From Owenia fusiformis (lineage: Eukaryota; Annelida; Polychaeta; Sabellida; Oweniidae): 64,000 nt of DNA. The stretch covers positions 16,746,348 through 16,810,347 of the forward strand of contig CAIIXF020000006.1 in the NCBI GenBank assembly GCA_903813345.2. The letters are read 5' to 3'. A model generated the notes under the pieces. That model made no database searches and was not told the DNA's origin. It saw only the letters and a program-made list of their open reading frames with translations. Both the position numbers and the translations under genes were made by a program. This document shows, in pieces, positions 49,101 to 56,836 of this stretch. How positions within the stretch are numbered: the stretch's first letter is position 1; each line of letters begins with the position of its first letter.

Positions 49101-52100
49101 AATGATAACATTTTCATAATCATTTTATTTGCACTATGGTTAAGCATAGGTTCATCAAACAATGTTTTTGCCCGTAGACTTACTCAAAAAACTTTTTTGA
49201 TTGATTTGGAAGTTATTCATATATTTCAGTTACAGTTGTATTGAAAATTGAAAAAAAAAATTGAAATCACATTTTCCATCATAAAAATGGAATCTATTTT
49301 TCACATGACCTTACCACTTGTATTTAAAATCAAGGGAATTGCCATTTAATAGCTCAAAGATCCAGTGGTCACTCATTACATACCACTTTATTTCTTGACA
49401 ACAATAACTTTGAGTATCATGAGTTAAAATTCACCATACCAGTATTTCCATCTTCATCCTCTCTGATATGTAAGTCTTTACTTGATGTATCGACATCAAG
49501 TAGGTCTCTCAGTTCCTCCTTATACAGTTCAATATATGACACCCTCACCACATACTCTGTACCACTATCAGTCTACAAATACATAGAAGTTATTCACTGG
49601 GAGGGATTGAATATGAGATTTATACTGAGTGCCAATATGTTATTTCCCCAAGGAACCTAGGAAATATCATATTGACTGAGGTATAAAACGCATATTCAAT
49701 TCCCGACAATACCATGATATTGAATAATTGAGTAAAAATAAATAAACTTCAAAATTAACATTTGATAACAATTATTTGAATATTTTATTGTCATTTACTA
49801 AAATATCTTTATTCAAAATGAGTTTAGAGTAGACCTTGATGCAGATATACCTGTATAGTGTTGAATATATGCTGTATGGCCCTGGGTATGATACCAAACT
49901 CCTGTTCTACAAGAGATGCTATATTCCCACCTCCTATGGTAAATGTTTTCCCAGAACCCTGCATAAAGTACAGACATTCATTTTCATATAAAAGTACAAT
50001 TGAGTCTGAGGAATAAATGATAAATAACATGGAATCTTGTTGAAAATTCGTTGCATCCTGTCAAATCGTGAAACATTTTGACCAAATATGGTTATATCAG
50101 AATTTAACACCCTGTCTTAAATAGGTAATAAATACTTTATTTGTTCCCTTGAAAACAATGGGCTTCATTTAAATTTGAGGTCGAAGACCTATTTCATCGT
50201 TATATAAGTCTAGAGTTTTGCATGTTTAAGAACTAAATTTTTCTGGCCTTAAAAGAGGGCATATTATCTTAAAATAGTTAAAGGAAGACATACTGTTTGG
50301 CCATAGGCGAAGACTGTGGCATTGTATCCCTCAAAACAGCTTCTCACCAAAGGCTCAACACACTTATTGTAGACTTCATCCTGGAAATTATTGAATATAT
50401 GAGTTAACTAAAATGATTTTCCTTGCTTTTTCAAATCATTTACTATGAGTAATCATAACATATTTCATACATTGCTAAAATTGCAATCCTTATATTTTCA
50501 GTAACAGCATTCTTGTTCAAATAGGTTAAGTGAGTGTTCCACATACAACATACAGTTCATGTATTTGTAATCATGAATGTGCTGTCAGACTCTCAAATGC
50601 TATACATGTAGATTTTAAACTGATGACACGATGACCATAATAATGCAAATGCTTTTCTGACTCAAGGCTATCTAGAAGTGTTGGTAAATATCTGGGTAAA
50701 CATCAGACCAAATAGAAAATCATACATGTACTTGATATTATCACTTTTACCTGGGCAGATTTTGAAGTGATGACATGATCAAATGTAAATGCTCTGTCTT
50801 TTCCCACAATGACTTGCTTAGAGTCTGGTATTACACGGACACATAATTGTTCGCCTCCCAATTTTTCTTTCTGCAGAAGAGGCCTTACCTGCAAAAATAA
50901 ATGGAAATGTTTAGTGTTGTGTTTTTATGGCTAACAATTTGCAGAGGTATAATTAGGCCAAGTCAAGACATCATCTGTGGATCTCTTTGTTTGAATAATT
51001 GATCTTACAGAGAGAGGGGTCCTATAAGAACCAATGCTATCTGGGTCAAAAAAAGAAGTATGAATGTACAGAGTTTTACTTCGATCTTAGCAATGTACTG
51101 ATTGTTATTACAAATTCTGCTTTGATGTACAAAATCAAGATTTAGAAATGGCAGATTGATGTGACAACAATAGCACATTCTGGTTTATATTTTGGGGTTT
51201 GCAGAGGTCAGAGGTCAGTTTATATTTGCATAAAAGACAACTTTAAGACAACACAGTGTATGTGATGTTTGAGCGCATGTTACACCAGAATTAATAGATT
51301 GATTTCAATATGGTATGCAAATCTGAAATATGCTACCAAATCAGATAGTTTGCAATTGAATCTGATATCTTGTGGGGCCTGTGAGGGTGCAATAGTTGGC
51401 TGTATCTTTATAAAGTCAACTGGTACTAACTTTGACCATTATTTGAATTTTTGATCTACCAGATGTTTGAAAATCAAGGAATTGCGAATCTTATTCACCT
51501 TTCCCCAAAGTCAGCTCATGAATATTATAATTAGCAAATCTGAAAACTCTGACGTCAGAGTAGGGCAGATTTTCGCGGGAAAATCCTAACACATTAGAAG
51601 TCAATGGGAATCATGACGGAAACGGGCTAATTTTATTGTCAAATTATGTTGAGTAGTGATAATATTTATGATAAATGTAATGGAATTTAATTAATTATAC
51701 TCCCGTCTATATTCCCCCTTCTTTATATTGTTCTGGGGAATCAAATGAATAGAGAAATATTGATGTGAAGAGTCCAATGTTTCCTGTACATTTTCAAATT
51801 ACGCCGACTGTACAAAACCCCATGTTAGTTTTTGACTGTCAAAATGTTAACATCCCATGGTAATCTTAAGTTTGTGTAATATTTTCTCATGGGGAGTGAA
51901 GAAGGGGGTACGGCTTAACCTTGAAAAAAAGTATTCGACTCTCAAATCTGGGCCAAAGCGTTACTTTCACTTACAATCAGCTACTTATTATACCACATGA
52001 CAATGTTACTTTTATGTCTGCCGAAGAATTTGACAATGGTTACATGAGTGATGACTAATTTCATTGAATGTTAAGGCCGTTCATGTATGCTTATTGAGAC

Positions 52101-55100
52101 AATGTACCAGAGTTGCTTTACCGACAATCGTCTATTTGAAGAGATTTATCTCTTGAAAAGCCCATGGGCGTTCTTTTAAATATCGAACTTTTTAGAGAAC
52201 TTTTAGGATATTTTTGGACGTAGACGTACAAGAGAGAAACTCCGGCGGTTCACCAAGGGGGAGCTTTTTGACAGTTTTGGCAAAAAATCATGCAAAAAGT
52301 GCTCAGAATGGTAAAAAGCTGCATAATTTTGAAAGAGTATCTGACCAGACCTGCAAAAATACATGACCAATCCCAAATTATTTGGGCAACCCGATGAGAA
52401 AAATGCAAGTGGACCGGACATTTAGAACTGTTGTTCATATATTTTTATTAGAAACATAATGAACTATTTAATTGAATAATCATGATAAATGTATATTCCT
52501 AATCCATACAGTCTTATTGTTTGAATAATCGCAATTTTTGGTTTGCGTAATTGGATTCACTTTGTTAAAAGACTAGCATTCGTATCACAATTATTTATAT
52601 GGTTTGATTTACCGGATGGTGTATTTAAGACACATCTTAAGGCAAAATAATCAGAAAAATATATTTCACTTAGTTTTGTTATCATTTTATAATGAGATTT
52701 ATTTCACTCATTGGGCGATCTAATAGTAATTGAAGTTTTGGCGCGAAATGTGCCCTGCTTTGACGTCATTGATTTTCATCGACCAATCAGCGCAGCGGTC
52801 AAATGAGTACACTTTGGACTTTGGGGAAAGGTGAATACTGCACCATTTTTCTTCAAACTTGTTCCATTCAGAGAAGAAAAAAATTGCCTTTCTGTCAGTA
52901 CATTGCTTTACTGTAAAGTGTCCCTCGCCTTTTAGCAGTGTTTTCATCCCCAGCTGTTAGAAGCCCTTCTCTTCTTCTGGTAGGTCAAAAATTCAAATTA
53001 ACGGCCATAGTTCATACTGCGTGGAAGTAAAGATGGCTGAATTTGAGTTCATATGAAAAAGTCATATATTGAGGCAAGGCTTCAAACATCTACTTCTTGA
53101 TATAGAAGCTGCTTTTGATGACATTCTAAAAACTTACTAATACACAAGTGAAGAGCATATCATTTCTTATTTAATTGTGGCATTCCACAGGGTTCAAAAC
53201 TAAGACCACCTTTTTATTACTAAATATGAGTGGTTTTCTATTACAAAGTGCTACATCATAAATCAAATTTAAAGTTTAATTGCTATTCAATTCATGTAAT
53301 TTTTCCTTCCACCATACATACAAGTAGTAGGTATTAAGCTTGAAACAAGCTTATATACCACAGTCAATGTAAACTACCACTAAAAAGACTATTGTCCCTT
53401 TAAATAAAGCATTGAAGTGCTTGAAGGCACTTCCAAGCTCTTCCAAGTCATCATTATTGACTTAATATTAAACTTTTTTGCACTACTGTTCTTCAGTTTC
53501 CGAATGTAAATGTACCGTTAACTCATTTCTAATGTATTGTATTGTATTGTATTTTGTTTACCACCAATGAAGGTGAGCAATACCTCTTGGGTATGTCCCG
53601 TATATATACGGTCGTAATTTACGTAATTAACATGGAAGATAGACCCAGAAACCCCTCCTTGAAGGAGCCCTGTGTTCTTTTATGTGCACTAATACATAGA
53701 CATATAAGTACACACCACAGCCTTTTGTACGAGTTGCGGACCACTCAGTCAAACACCCTGAAGTACTTCACGCAAACAAGCAAATTTAGTCTTGACTGAA
53801 CCGGGGATCGAATCCGGGACCTATTGTGTAAGAGGTACCTGCGCTACCGCTGAGCTACACGGGTGGACACATTTAGAATTTACCTTATAATTTTGTGGTT
53901 TGTAATTGTTAAGATCAAAATGAGTTTTATTTCACTGACATTTTCCATTCAAAAATAAAATCCTGATAGTCATTGGTCAACCAGGAGAAGATAATGGTCA
54001 TTACTCATTACTAGTGGATGGTAAATGTTAATATCAATATTTTAGATTTTCAGATTAAACTACTTTGCATTGGACATTATACTAGGATTTGATATTTCAA
54101 GCACACCAAGCTTGTATGTCTATGACATAGCAACTCCACAATATGAAAAAAACTTCCCATATAATGTGTAGACACCATGATCTAATGACATATTCGACCA
54201 CTTAGGGCACTGTAACATGAAAACATTAATTCAAAAGTATGTATCAAAGAAGATACTTCTGGGCTACCTTGTACAAATTTCAGTGAATATGGTTTATCAA
54301 TTGCCGAGAAAATACTTGTCAAAAAGTGATTCATTTTTTGGGGCACCCGATATATTTTAAAATGTTTTCACTTGCAATAAGTACATGTATGTTACATTTC
54401 CAGTATAAAGCATTAGTTTTTATCAATGTCATCTTCCAAGCCTACTAACAAAGCAAGTAAATTCAAATTGAATGCATTTGTCTTATTATTAACTGGCTGA
54501 ATGACCACATAGAATTCCCTTGCAATAAGATCAACAGGTCTGGATTCAAAAGTTTGTCCGATGTGATATTTGTGTGGAGGTAGATCAACATTTTCTGACA
54601 AATAACTGATATTTTTGTAGAATATCTTCAACTGGATAATCTTAGGAGAGAGAATCTCGGTATCCATTATGAATGTAAATCCAACTCGTAATCTTTTTTG
54701 AAGATTAAACATATCCTCATCGATAGAACAGTGGAATTTTAGGAATCCTCTGGTGTCTTTATTCACTAGTATTACTTTTGCACGTTCCTTTTCGATTTCA
54801 AATCCTCTCATTTCTTCAAGGCAAATATGAATGTTGTTATTTTCATTATTACAGCGTTCCTCAAAATCATGTTTGATAATGAAGCATGCTGGGTGGGCAA
54901 GCCATACTCTAGAATCTAAAGGTACATTCGTCGAGGAGGTATTTTTCACATAGGGTGAATCATGTACCTTAAAATCTGATGTGATTTTAGCTGGTTTATA
55001 TGATTTGTACAATTTCAAGAGTAAATATGAAATCATATATCCAAGTTGTAGATGGCCATTTTCAGAGGGATGGTTCATATCTGATGACGATAAGTCACTT

Positions 55101-56811
55101 GGTTGAAAACCAGTCAAATTCTGATGGGTCTTATCACATATTGTTCTTTTCCATGATACTGCAGCAACGTTATAATATCTGGCCACTGGATTAAAATATT
55201 CCTCCTCCACATTAAAGCAATTTGGGGTTTCAGGATCATATAATATTCTCGTTGATATTAAATTTGCGAAAATAATAAATGGCTGTTCTCGAAATGGGAG
55301 TGAATTGAAATGTCTTATCAAATCTTCAATGCTCCTTCCTCTTATATCACTTGCAGCTACATTATCATTTATTGCAAATTCAACCAGGAGAATGTCTATG
55401 TTTGAAACATTTAGCATGCTCTGTAAGCAATATGCTGATACAACACTAGGCATACCTCCAATAGCACGGTTAACTATTTCAACATTCACATTGAAGAGCT
55501 TCTCTACAAACACTGCCACGGTGCTGTAATAAGTTGGATTCTCCCTTGTTCTAGAGGCTGATCCACCAAGAATACCAAATGTGATAGTGCGTTTTTCCAC
55601 ATATATCGTTTTGCATAGTTTGTAAAATATTTCTAAATCCCCTTCATTAGTGATGGACTTTTCCATCATATCAGCATTTAAACGATTTTTCCAAGCAAGT
55701 TTTAGTAGATCTTTCTCCACATCTAGACAATTCTGATCACATTCAGAGACAAACTGTGCCAGATATAAAGAATTAGCTTGAACATCGAGCTTCTTCCTAG
55801 TTTGTAACATCAATATCATTAAAAGTATTAAGCTAAAAGCTGAAATAAATGATTTTCTTTTCATGAAATTGATCATTTGTACGAAACTGATCCTAATTCG
55901 CAGCATGTTTACCAATGTCAATTAGCCTTGGAGTAAATGGAACTTATATTGTCCTGACACTGGATAAAGAAGAGCTATCTATCTTATCTATATGATTCTA
56001 TTGATCCTCTTCAACAGATGCTTGCCGATACAGAGGCCTTATTCACATAGCATCGCATTTGAATCCCATTGCTATGGCTACCTGATTGCTGTGTAATGTT
56101 TTTTGCGTGGTATAAGTTTGCGGTATTTATTCTTCGTGAAGTCATATCAAAACAAGGCATTAACATGCAAAACATTACCACCTCCCATTTAATACAGATG
56201 TTGATCTCTGAAAGCCAACTTTGATAACACTAGTTATCCTATGCTAAGTAGAGTTTTAGGGAGATAAGTTGGTAAGATATATCCTGTATCCTGATTTTGA
56301 GGTTTCCATATCCTGAACCTCCATATCTCCCGCCATATCTCCCGCTCCAGGGCATATCTTCCCGCTTCGAAAACAAAATTTGAAAAATAAGAAAAAATTG
56401 AAAAAAAAGAAAAAATGTGAAAAAATTTGAAAAAAAGAAAAAAATAGAAAAAATAGGAAAAAAATTAGAAAAATGTGAAAAAATGTGAAAAAATAAAAAA
56501 AAAATTGAAAAAAAATTGATAGAAAATGAGAAAACTCTACTTGGTATAGGATAAAGCAGTTATGTACGGTCGGTTTGGATATAGGGTTCATCCCTCCCTA
56601 TGCATATCTCCCTCTGGATAAACCCCATATCCAAAACCTCCCAGTACATAACCCTTATGTATTCCTCAAATAGTACGGTTAGCATTCATATGGAAGAGCT
56701 TCTCTAAAATCTTAGGATAAACAAGAGTCACAATACTCAAGTTTGCAAGAACAAGCACATTTTTCTTACCCTCACTGCAACTTGAACCTTAATTTCTTTA
56801 GCTTCTGTCAT
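22928..56811 (-). CDS. KIF27: Kinesin of the KIF27/KIF7/Costal-2 family, complete (35 coding exons)
   Basis: Exons, 5' to 3': 56811-56770, 50888-50751, 50380-50294, 49958-49851, 49572-49440, 48946-48800, 48514-48431, 48099-48004, 47682-47561, 47098-46997, 46775-46695, 46467-46358, 45616-45481, 45037-44954, 44787-44701, 43744-43625, 37139-37014, 36767-36565, 34558-34446, 34087-33958, 33682-33586, 33376-33273, 32980-32873, 32507-32408, 32016-31874, 31531-31330, 26554-26444, 26067-25970, 25724-25610, 25269-25132, 24832-24663, 24325-24216, 23990-23756, 23386-23184, 23007-22928. All borders are GT-AG and phases agree; 4263 nt code for 1420 residues, near the ~1400 of vertebrate KIF27. An N-terminal motor is followed by long coiled coils containing [13 protein letters not shown] and [22 protein letters not shown], text I associate with KIF27. 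Family members work in motile cilia and in Hedgehog signalling. Non-vertebrates usually have one gene of this clade, so KIF27 versus KIF7 is only a naming choice. Two other genes lie in its introns. Confidence 0.95.
27020..27510. repeat. Diverged tandem repeat, about 150-bp units
   Basis: Three to four imperfect units share the order: gatttgaacttctga, aacttgtag, attttga, tcaatttgaagcaagttgaaaaa, gacctttttgacc, gagaaggtcattgaaggtca. They lie in the kinesin intron after exon 26 and are directly followed by a copy of the GGCATTAACA repeat family. No coding signal. Confidence 0.65.
27550..27668. repeat. GGCATTAACA dispersed repeat, copy 1 (split)
   Basis: A short start (caaggcattaacatgacaaaa, 26966-26986) is separated by the preceding tandem repeat from the remainder here: TTATTACAGACACCGA, several GATCACCA-like units, then ACCATAACAATATGTCACCA and TTTTTGGTGGTGACATAA. 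Related copies lie in three other kinesin introns. Confidence 0.5.
27882..31108. mobile_element. 3.2-kb palindrome: two head-to-head copies of a transposon-like gene
   Basis: The left arm (27882 to about 29180, coding sense minus) and right arm (about 29183 to 31108, coding sense plus) are diverged inverted copies meeting near 29180. Both encode pieces of one protein: [15 protein letters not shown], then a TDVV(V/A)LAMAA motif, a [10 protein letters not shown] segment and text like [15 protein letters not shown] read across frames. The right arm keeps a 172-codon open stretch (29183-29701), [14 protein letters not shown] and [14 protein letters not shown]. Both arms have frameshifts and stops. 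I know this [14 protein letters not shown] protein family as repetitive in aquatic invertebrate genomes; that it is transposon-borne is inference. The left arm alone has a 10-bp CATGCCTTGG microsatellite (28317-28360) and deletions; the right arm alone has a SINE (29861-30155). Confidence 0.8.
29861..30155 (+). mobile_element. tRNA-derived SINE, copy 1
   Basis: The head has pol III boxes: A-box-like TGGCTCAGTGGCAGAG (29872-29887) and B-box GGTTCGATTCC (29917-29927). A body shared with two other copies follows: GTGTTTGACTGAGTGGT, GGCTGTGGTGTGTA, ACACAGGGCTCCTCCAAGGA, GGGGTTTCTGG, and a 3' part GAGGTATTGCTCGCC. It sits immediately after the DTDVVVLA codons of the right arm of the palindrome. 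ATTAG before and after it is a possible target duplication. Confidence 0.8.
35068..35573. mobile_element. Long palindromic MITE
   Basis: Two arms of about 230-250 bp are inverted copies: CAGCTGAATAATAGTGACC (left) against GGTCACTATTATTCAGCTG (right), CAGCGGCTTACTTTTG against CAAAAGTAAGCCGCTG, GTGCAAGTAT against ATACTTGCAC, CGAGTGAATG against CATTCACTCG. The centre is near 35320. Open frames on both strands of the arms mirror one another and are not genes. It lies in the kinesin intron between exons 18 and 19. Confidence 0.78.
36095..36275. repeat. Three imperfect tandem units of about 58 bp
   Basis: Each unit has TTAGTCCATGG or TTAGTTCAAGG, then TGTTAAATCTGGCATAC or TAAAATCTTGCATA, then GGAAAATATGGCA. 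A different 32-bp direct duplication (GTGAAGTGGAACACCTCTGT) follows at 36417-36480. Both lie in the intron between kinesin exons 18 and 19. Confidence 0.6.
37470..37625. repeat. GGCATTAACA dispersed repeat, copy 2
   Basis: The most complete copy: AAACAAGGCATTAACACAC, AAAATGTCACCACCTGCCAT, TTGTTACAGATGCAGAC, then CACCAG-rich text and GACAATAACAATATGTCACC, ending GGTAACATAAT. Translated on the minus strand it yields the recurring CNKW peptide found in several spurious open frames, which is how the family can be recognised. Confidence 0.6.
37879..38010. repeat. 132-bp near-perfect hairpin
   Basis: TCCTATGATTTATGAGTGAT through GATATCTGCAC (37879-37934) pairs with GTGCAGATATC through AAATCATAGGA (37954-38010), with a few mismatches, around a loop GAGCGAGCGTAGCGAGAGA. 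It abuts a second inverted-repeat element with ends TTTTTATTCCATGGTTAA and CTAACTATGGAATAAAAAT (about 38015-38302). Both look like non-autonomous DNA transposons. Confidence 0.7.
38881..40623 (-). CDS. Ankyrin-repeat protein with C-terminal CARD, intronless, nested in kinesin intron
   Basis: 580 residues in one exon. I place the start at the ATG in AAAAATGGGTGAAGC (40623) because a good acceptor (TTTATTTCAG) lies a few bases upstream, so the longer open frame runs into intron. Residues ~140-430 hold ankyrin repeats ([76 protein letters not shown]). Residues ~484-568 look like a [50 protein letters not shown]. Residues ~5-95 ([33 protein letters not shown]) have a similar pattern and may be a second death-fold domain. 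CARD proteins assemble immune and apoptotic complexes; ankyrin repeats bind partners. A minus-strand AATAAA is at 38788-38783. No break is seen. Confidence 0.85.
   Translation of the reverse strand: MGEADTVSSLHSKHEKHLRELICGTAARETYFLHTICAYGVLDRDALQDIDNQLPESDIEYLLEHYEQQGGSVFQFITWCYIQGYFDSYESQSHMSGIDTKLSNKNARKCSQFAYTEHDSALNGDINSIKSNNNIMEYVYIDINAQDSYGLTALEYAMIYERWDLVKLLFQIPQFNPNTLLHFTITGLDPSAGILFQTRPLVDMVMERAISAHSTEKKEQLLNGLVWRHRIDLLISLLKQPNLDVNSLDCDGESALYSASKQNQQDIVKLLLEHSRIDVNQHCIDGRTALHVAIFNNCHSAAELLLTHSNIDVNVCDSQGTSPLMLCANKPQLLESLLMLCDDINVNAVDSINGFTVLHRAVLERNDESCRILCGDPRVNPLVRDKYSHTPLGILEHKSWTTQCSEIMVILLNKEQEYRAAKPLSVIQAIKQLGYAIDQSEHTPSKKAWLKEDLVILQLKLSKLSADQPNTLEGLLMPVIQRKCLVKHYDLLCDKLIPKNYMSCLRAKGVLTESQLEAIQGKPTCREQSEELLKCLPRCGNNAFDVFCDVLIISNQASIADMLRSWVKEKTSEDNLKEKL
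40834..41064. repeat. Two 111-bp tandem units with AATATTCTGAGTATA subrepeats
   Basis: TCTATTAATATTCTGACTAA recurs at 111-bp spacing (about 40872 and 40983), with shorter TATAATATTCTGAGTATA units between. It lies upstream of the ankyrin-CARD coding exon, probably in its 5' untranslated intron. Open minus-strand frames here are products of the repeat. Confidence 0.7.
41263..41450. mobile_element. MITE, ACAGTAAAACCTGTCTAA family (copy 3)
   Basis: Left end ACAGTAAAACCTGTCTCATG, right end GTGTCCACATGTAGAGGTTT then CTGTA. The ends are inverted relative to each other and match the copies near 16.3 and 20.1 kb. Confidence 0.6.
42233..42470 (-). mobile_element. tRNA-derived SINE, copy 3 (head-truncated)
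   Basis: Reads on the minus strand: GTGTTTGACCGAGTGATCC, GGCTGTGGTGTGTAC, a CTCCCTCACAGAGAGGTTTC segment, then TATTACTCGCCAAAATATGG, GTAAACAGAAC and ACAATACAA. The tRNA-like head with its A and B boxes is missing, as in a 5'-truncated SINE. Confidence 0.7.
43815..43925. repeat. GGCATTAACA dispersed repeat, copy 3
   Basis: AAACAAGACACTAACATAC, AAAATGTCCCCATCTGCCAT and TTGTTACAGATGCCAAACAC are followed by CACCA-rich text and CCATAACAAGATAA. Located in the intron just upstream of kinesin exon 16. Confidence 0.5.
45095..45240. repeat. GGCATTAACA dispersed repeat, copy 4
   Basis: AGCAAGGCATTAACATGACA, then TTTGTTACAGACACCAGC, CACAAAAACAATGACAATAA and CAATATATCAGT...GTGACATAA. Located between kinesin exons 13 and 14. 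Confidence 0.55.
45648..45744 (-). pseudogene. Partial duplicate of kinesin exon 13
   Basis: Upstream of the real exon 13 (45616-45481) is a second copy of its first ~95 bp, with about 95 percent identity, reading [20 protein letters not shown] and onward to RDLLSE. It keeps an AAG acceptor-like border at 45745 but has no matching donor; the frame runs on to a stop in intron sequence. The real exon has [10 protein letters not shown] and continues to a GT donor. Confidence 0.88.
45753..46164 (+). mobile_element. Poly(A)-tailed retroposed insert between 66-bp direct repeats
   Basis: An identical 66-bp sequence (AGTAATGTTCATGACGTAAG ... CAGTTAAACA) stands at 45753-45818 and 46099-46164. Between them lies a 280-bp AT-rich insert that ends in AATAAA and 29 consecutive A (46071-46099). 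It looks like the 3' end of a transcript on the + strand, inserted antisense to the kinesin. No coding region is seen in it. Confidence 0.8.
51494..52835. mobile_element. 1.34-kb inverted-repeat element in kinesin intron 1
   Basis: Ends TTCACCTTTCCCCAAAGTC (51494) and GACTTTGGGGAAAGGTGAA (to 52835), with further matching subterminal text (TGACGTCA near 51552 and 52761; GTAGGGCAGATTTTCGCG against CGCGAAATGTGCCCTGC). TA flanks both ends. No transposase is visible; part of the inside resembles the element at 1235-1454. The right end contains a CRE-type TGACGTCA and an ACCAATCAG CCAAT box close together. Confidence 0.68.
53531..53867 (-). mobile_element. tRNA-derived SINE, copy 2 (full length)
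   Basis: Minus strand: head TCCACCCGTGTAGCTCAGCG, A box TAGCTCAGCGGTAG, B box GGATTCGATCC, then the shared body (GTGTTTGACTGAGTGGTCC, GGCTGTGGTGTGTAC, ACACAGGGCTCCTTCAAGGA, GGGGTTTCTGGG), GAGGTATTGCTCACC and a tail of AATAC units (53531-53556). The head resembles a tRNA-Val(UAC): the anticodon-loop region reads CTTACAC. It is not a functional tRNA gene, since the acceptor end runs straight into the body. Confidence 0.85.
54413..55906 (-). CDS. Membrane-anchored SGNH/GDSL-type hydrolase, intronless, nested in kinesin intron 1
   Basis: 497 residues from the ATG at 55906 (the open frame begins five codons earlier at a TTG, so the ATG is preferred; ATGs at residues 11 and 15 are alternatives). 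Residues ~17-35 are a hydrophobic segment after MKRK, a probable signal anchor leaving the bulk in the lumen or outside. SGNH blocks can be placed: GILGGSAS (Ser116), NRAIGGMPS (Gly150/151), VEFAINDN (Asn180) and [11 protein letters not shown] (Asp276, His279). A Cys-containing C-terminal region of about 190 residues follows without a known name. Such enzymes deacetylate or de-esterify glycans and lipids; the substrate here is unknown. The gene lacks introns and lies on the host's strand, consistent with a retrocopy or simple nesting. A damaged relic of a similar gene is at 56655-56713. Confidence 0.82.
   Translation of the reverse strand: MLRIRISFVQMINFMKRKSFISAFSLILLMILMLQTRKKLDVQANSLYLAQFVSECDQNCLDVEKDLLKLAWKNRLNADMMEKSITNEGDLEIFYKLCKTIYVEKRTITFGILGGSASRTRENPTYYSTVAVFVEKLFNVNVEIVNRAIGGMPSVVSAYCLQSMLNVSNIDILLVEFAINDNVAASDIRGRSIEDLIRHFNSLPFREQPFIIFANLISTRILYDPETPNCFNVEEEYFNPVARYYNVAAVSWKRTICDKTHQNLTGFQPSDLSSSDMNHPSENGHLQLGYMISYLLLKLYKSYKPAKITSDFKVHDSPYVKNTSSTNVPLDSRVWLAHPACFIIKHDFEERCNNENNNIHICLEEMRGFEIEKERAKVILVNKDTRGFLKFHCSIDEDMFNLQKRLRVGFTFIMDTEILSPKIIQLKIFYKNISYLSENVDLPPHKYHIGQTFESRPVDLIAREFYVVIQPVNNKTNAFNLNLLALLVGLEDDIDKN
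56146..56215. repeat. GGCATTAACA dispersed repeat, copy 5 (fragment)
   Basis: AAACAAGGCATTAACATGCA, AAACATTACCACCTCCCATT, then TAATACAGATGTTG. Only the first half of the unit is present. Confidence 0.5.
56370..56520. repeat. Low-complexity GAAAAAA tract
   Basis: About 150 bp of imperfect GAAAAA, TTGAAAAAA and TGTGAAAAA units. The minus-strand frame across it codes for a Phe-rich string and is not a gene. Flanking text (ATATCTCCC, GGATA units, AGTAGAGTTTT against AAACTCTACT) suggests the tract is inside a small palindromic insert. Confidence 0.7.
56655..56713 (-). pseudogene. Relic of a second SGNH hydrolase copy
   Basis: Minus-strand text [13 protein letters not shown] followed by a stop matches [18 protein letters not shown] of the nested hydrolase, with a short deletion. 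At the DNA level GAAGAGCTTCTCT and the CCTC(C/A)AATAG(C/T)ACGGTTA segment agree. Only about 60 bp are recognisable. Confidence 0.55.
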
Positions 56812-56836
56812 CTTTTCTCCTCACAAGTTCAACCAT
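56770..56836 (-). promoter_or_regulatory. KIF27: First coding exon of the kinesin with an overlapping upstream ORF
   Basis: A clean acceptor (TTTTTTTGTTAG) precedes position 56836, and the exon's first three bases are ATG. This ATG opens a 12-codon ORF in another frame that overlaps the kinesin ATG (56811) and stops at TAA after it. If the acceptor is right, ribosomes meet the small ORF first, which could lower kinesin translation. The coding start [14 protein letters not shown] is supported by the standard kinesin opening V.V.VRVRPL across the exon junction. Confidence 0.6.

Larger units (their letters stand above)
46695..56811 (-). other. KIF27: Kinesin motor-domain exons (1-11)
   Basis: The first 380 residues form the motor. 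The P-loop GQTGSGKT is at residues 87-94, split by an intron after GQT. Switch I NEQSSRSH is at 204-211, switch II DLAGSE at 260-265, and the [19 protein letters not shown] and [10 protein letters not shown] segments close the domain. All nucleotide-binding motifs are intact, which argues for an active ATPase, unlike Drosophila Cos2, whose motor is degenerate. Exon 7 (48514-48431) encodes an acidic, hydrophilic 28-residue insertion just before the [10 protein letters not shown] strand, a position where KIF27 also carries an insert. Confidence 0.93.

Noticed and set aside
53800-53867. Possible tRNA gene
   Set aside because: A and B boxes are present but the acceptor stem does not close and the sequence continues into a SINE body shared with two other loci.
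54413-55921. Start of the hydrolase at 55921 and of the RNase H ORF at 59138
   Set aside because: Both open frames begin at TTG; the first ATGs (55906 and 59174) are preferred.
56256-56591. 111-codon Phe-rich minus frame
   Set aside because: Translation of a GAAAAA low-complexity tract.
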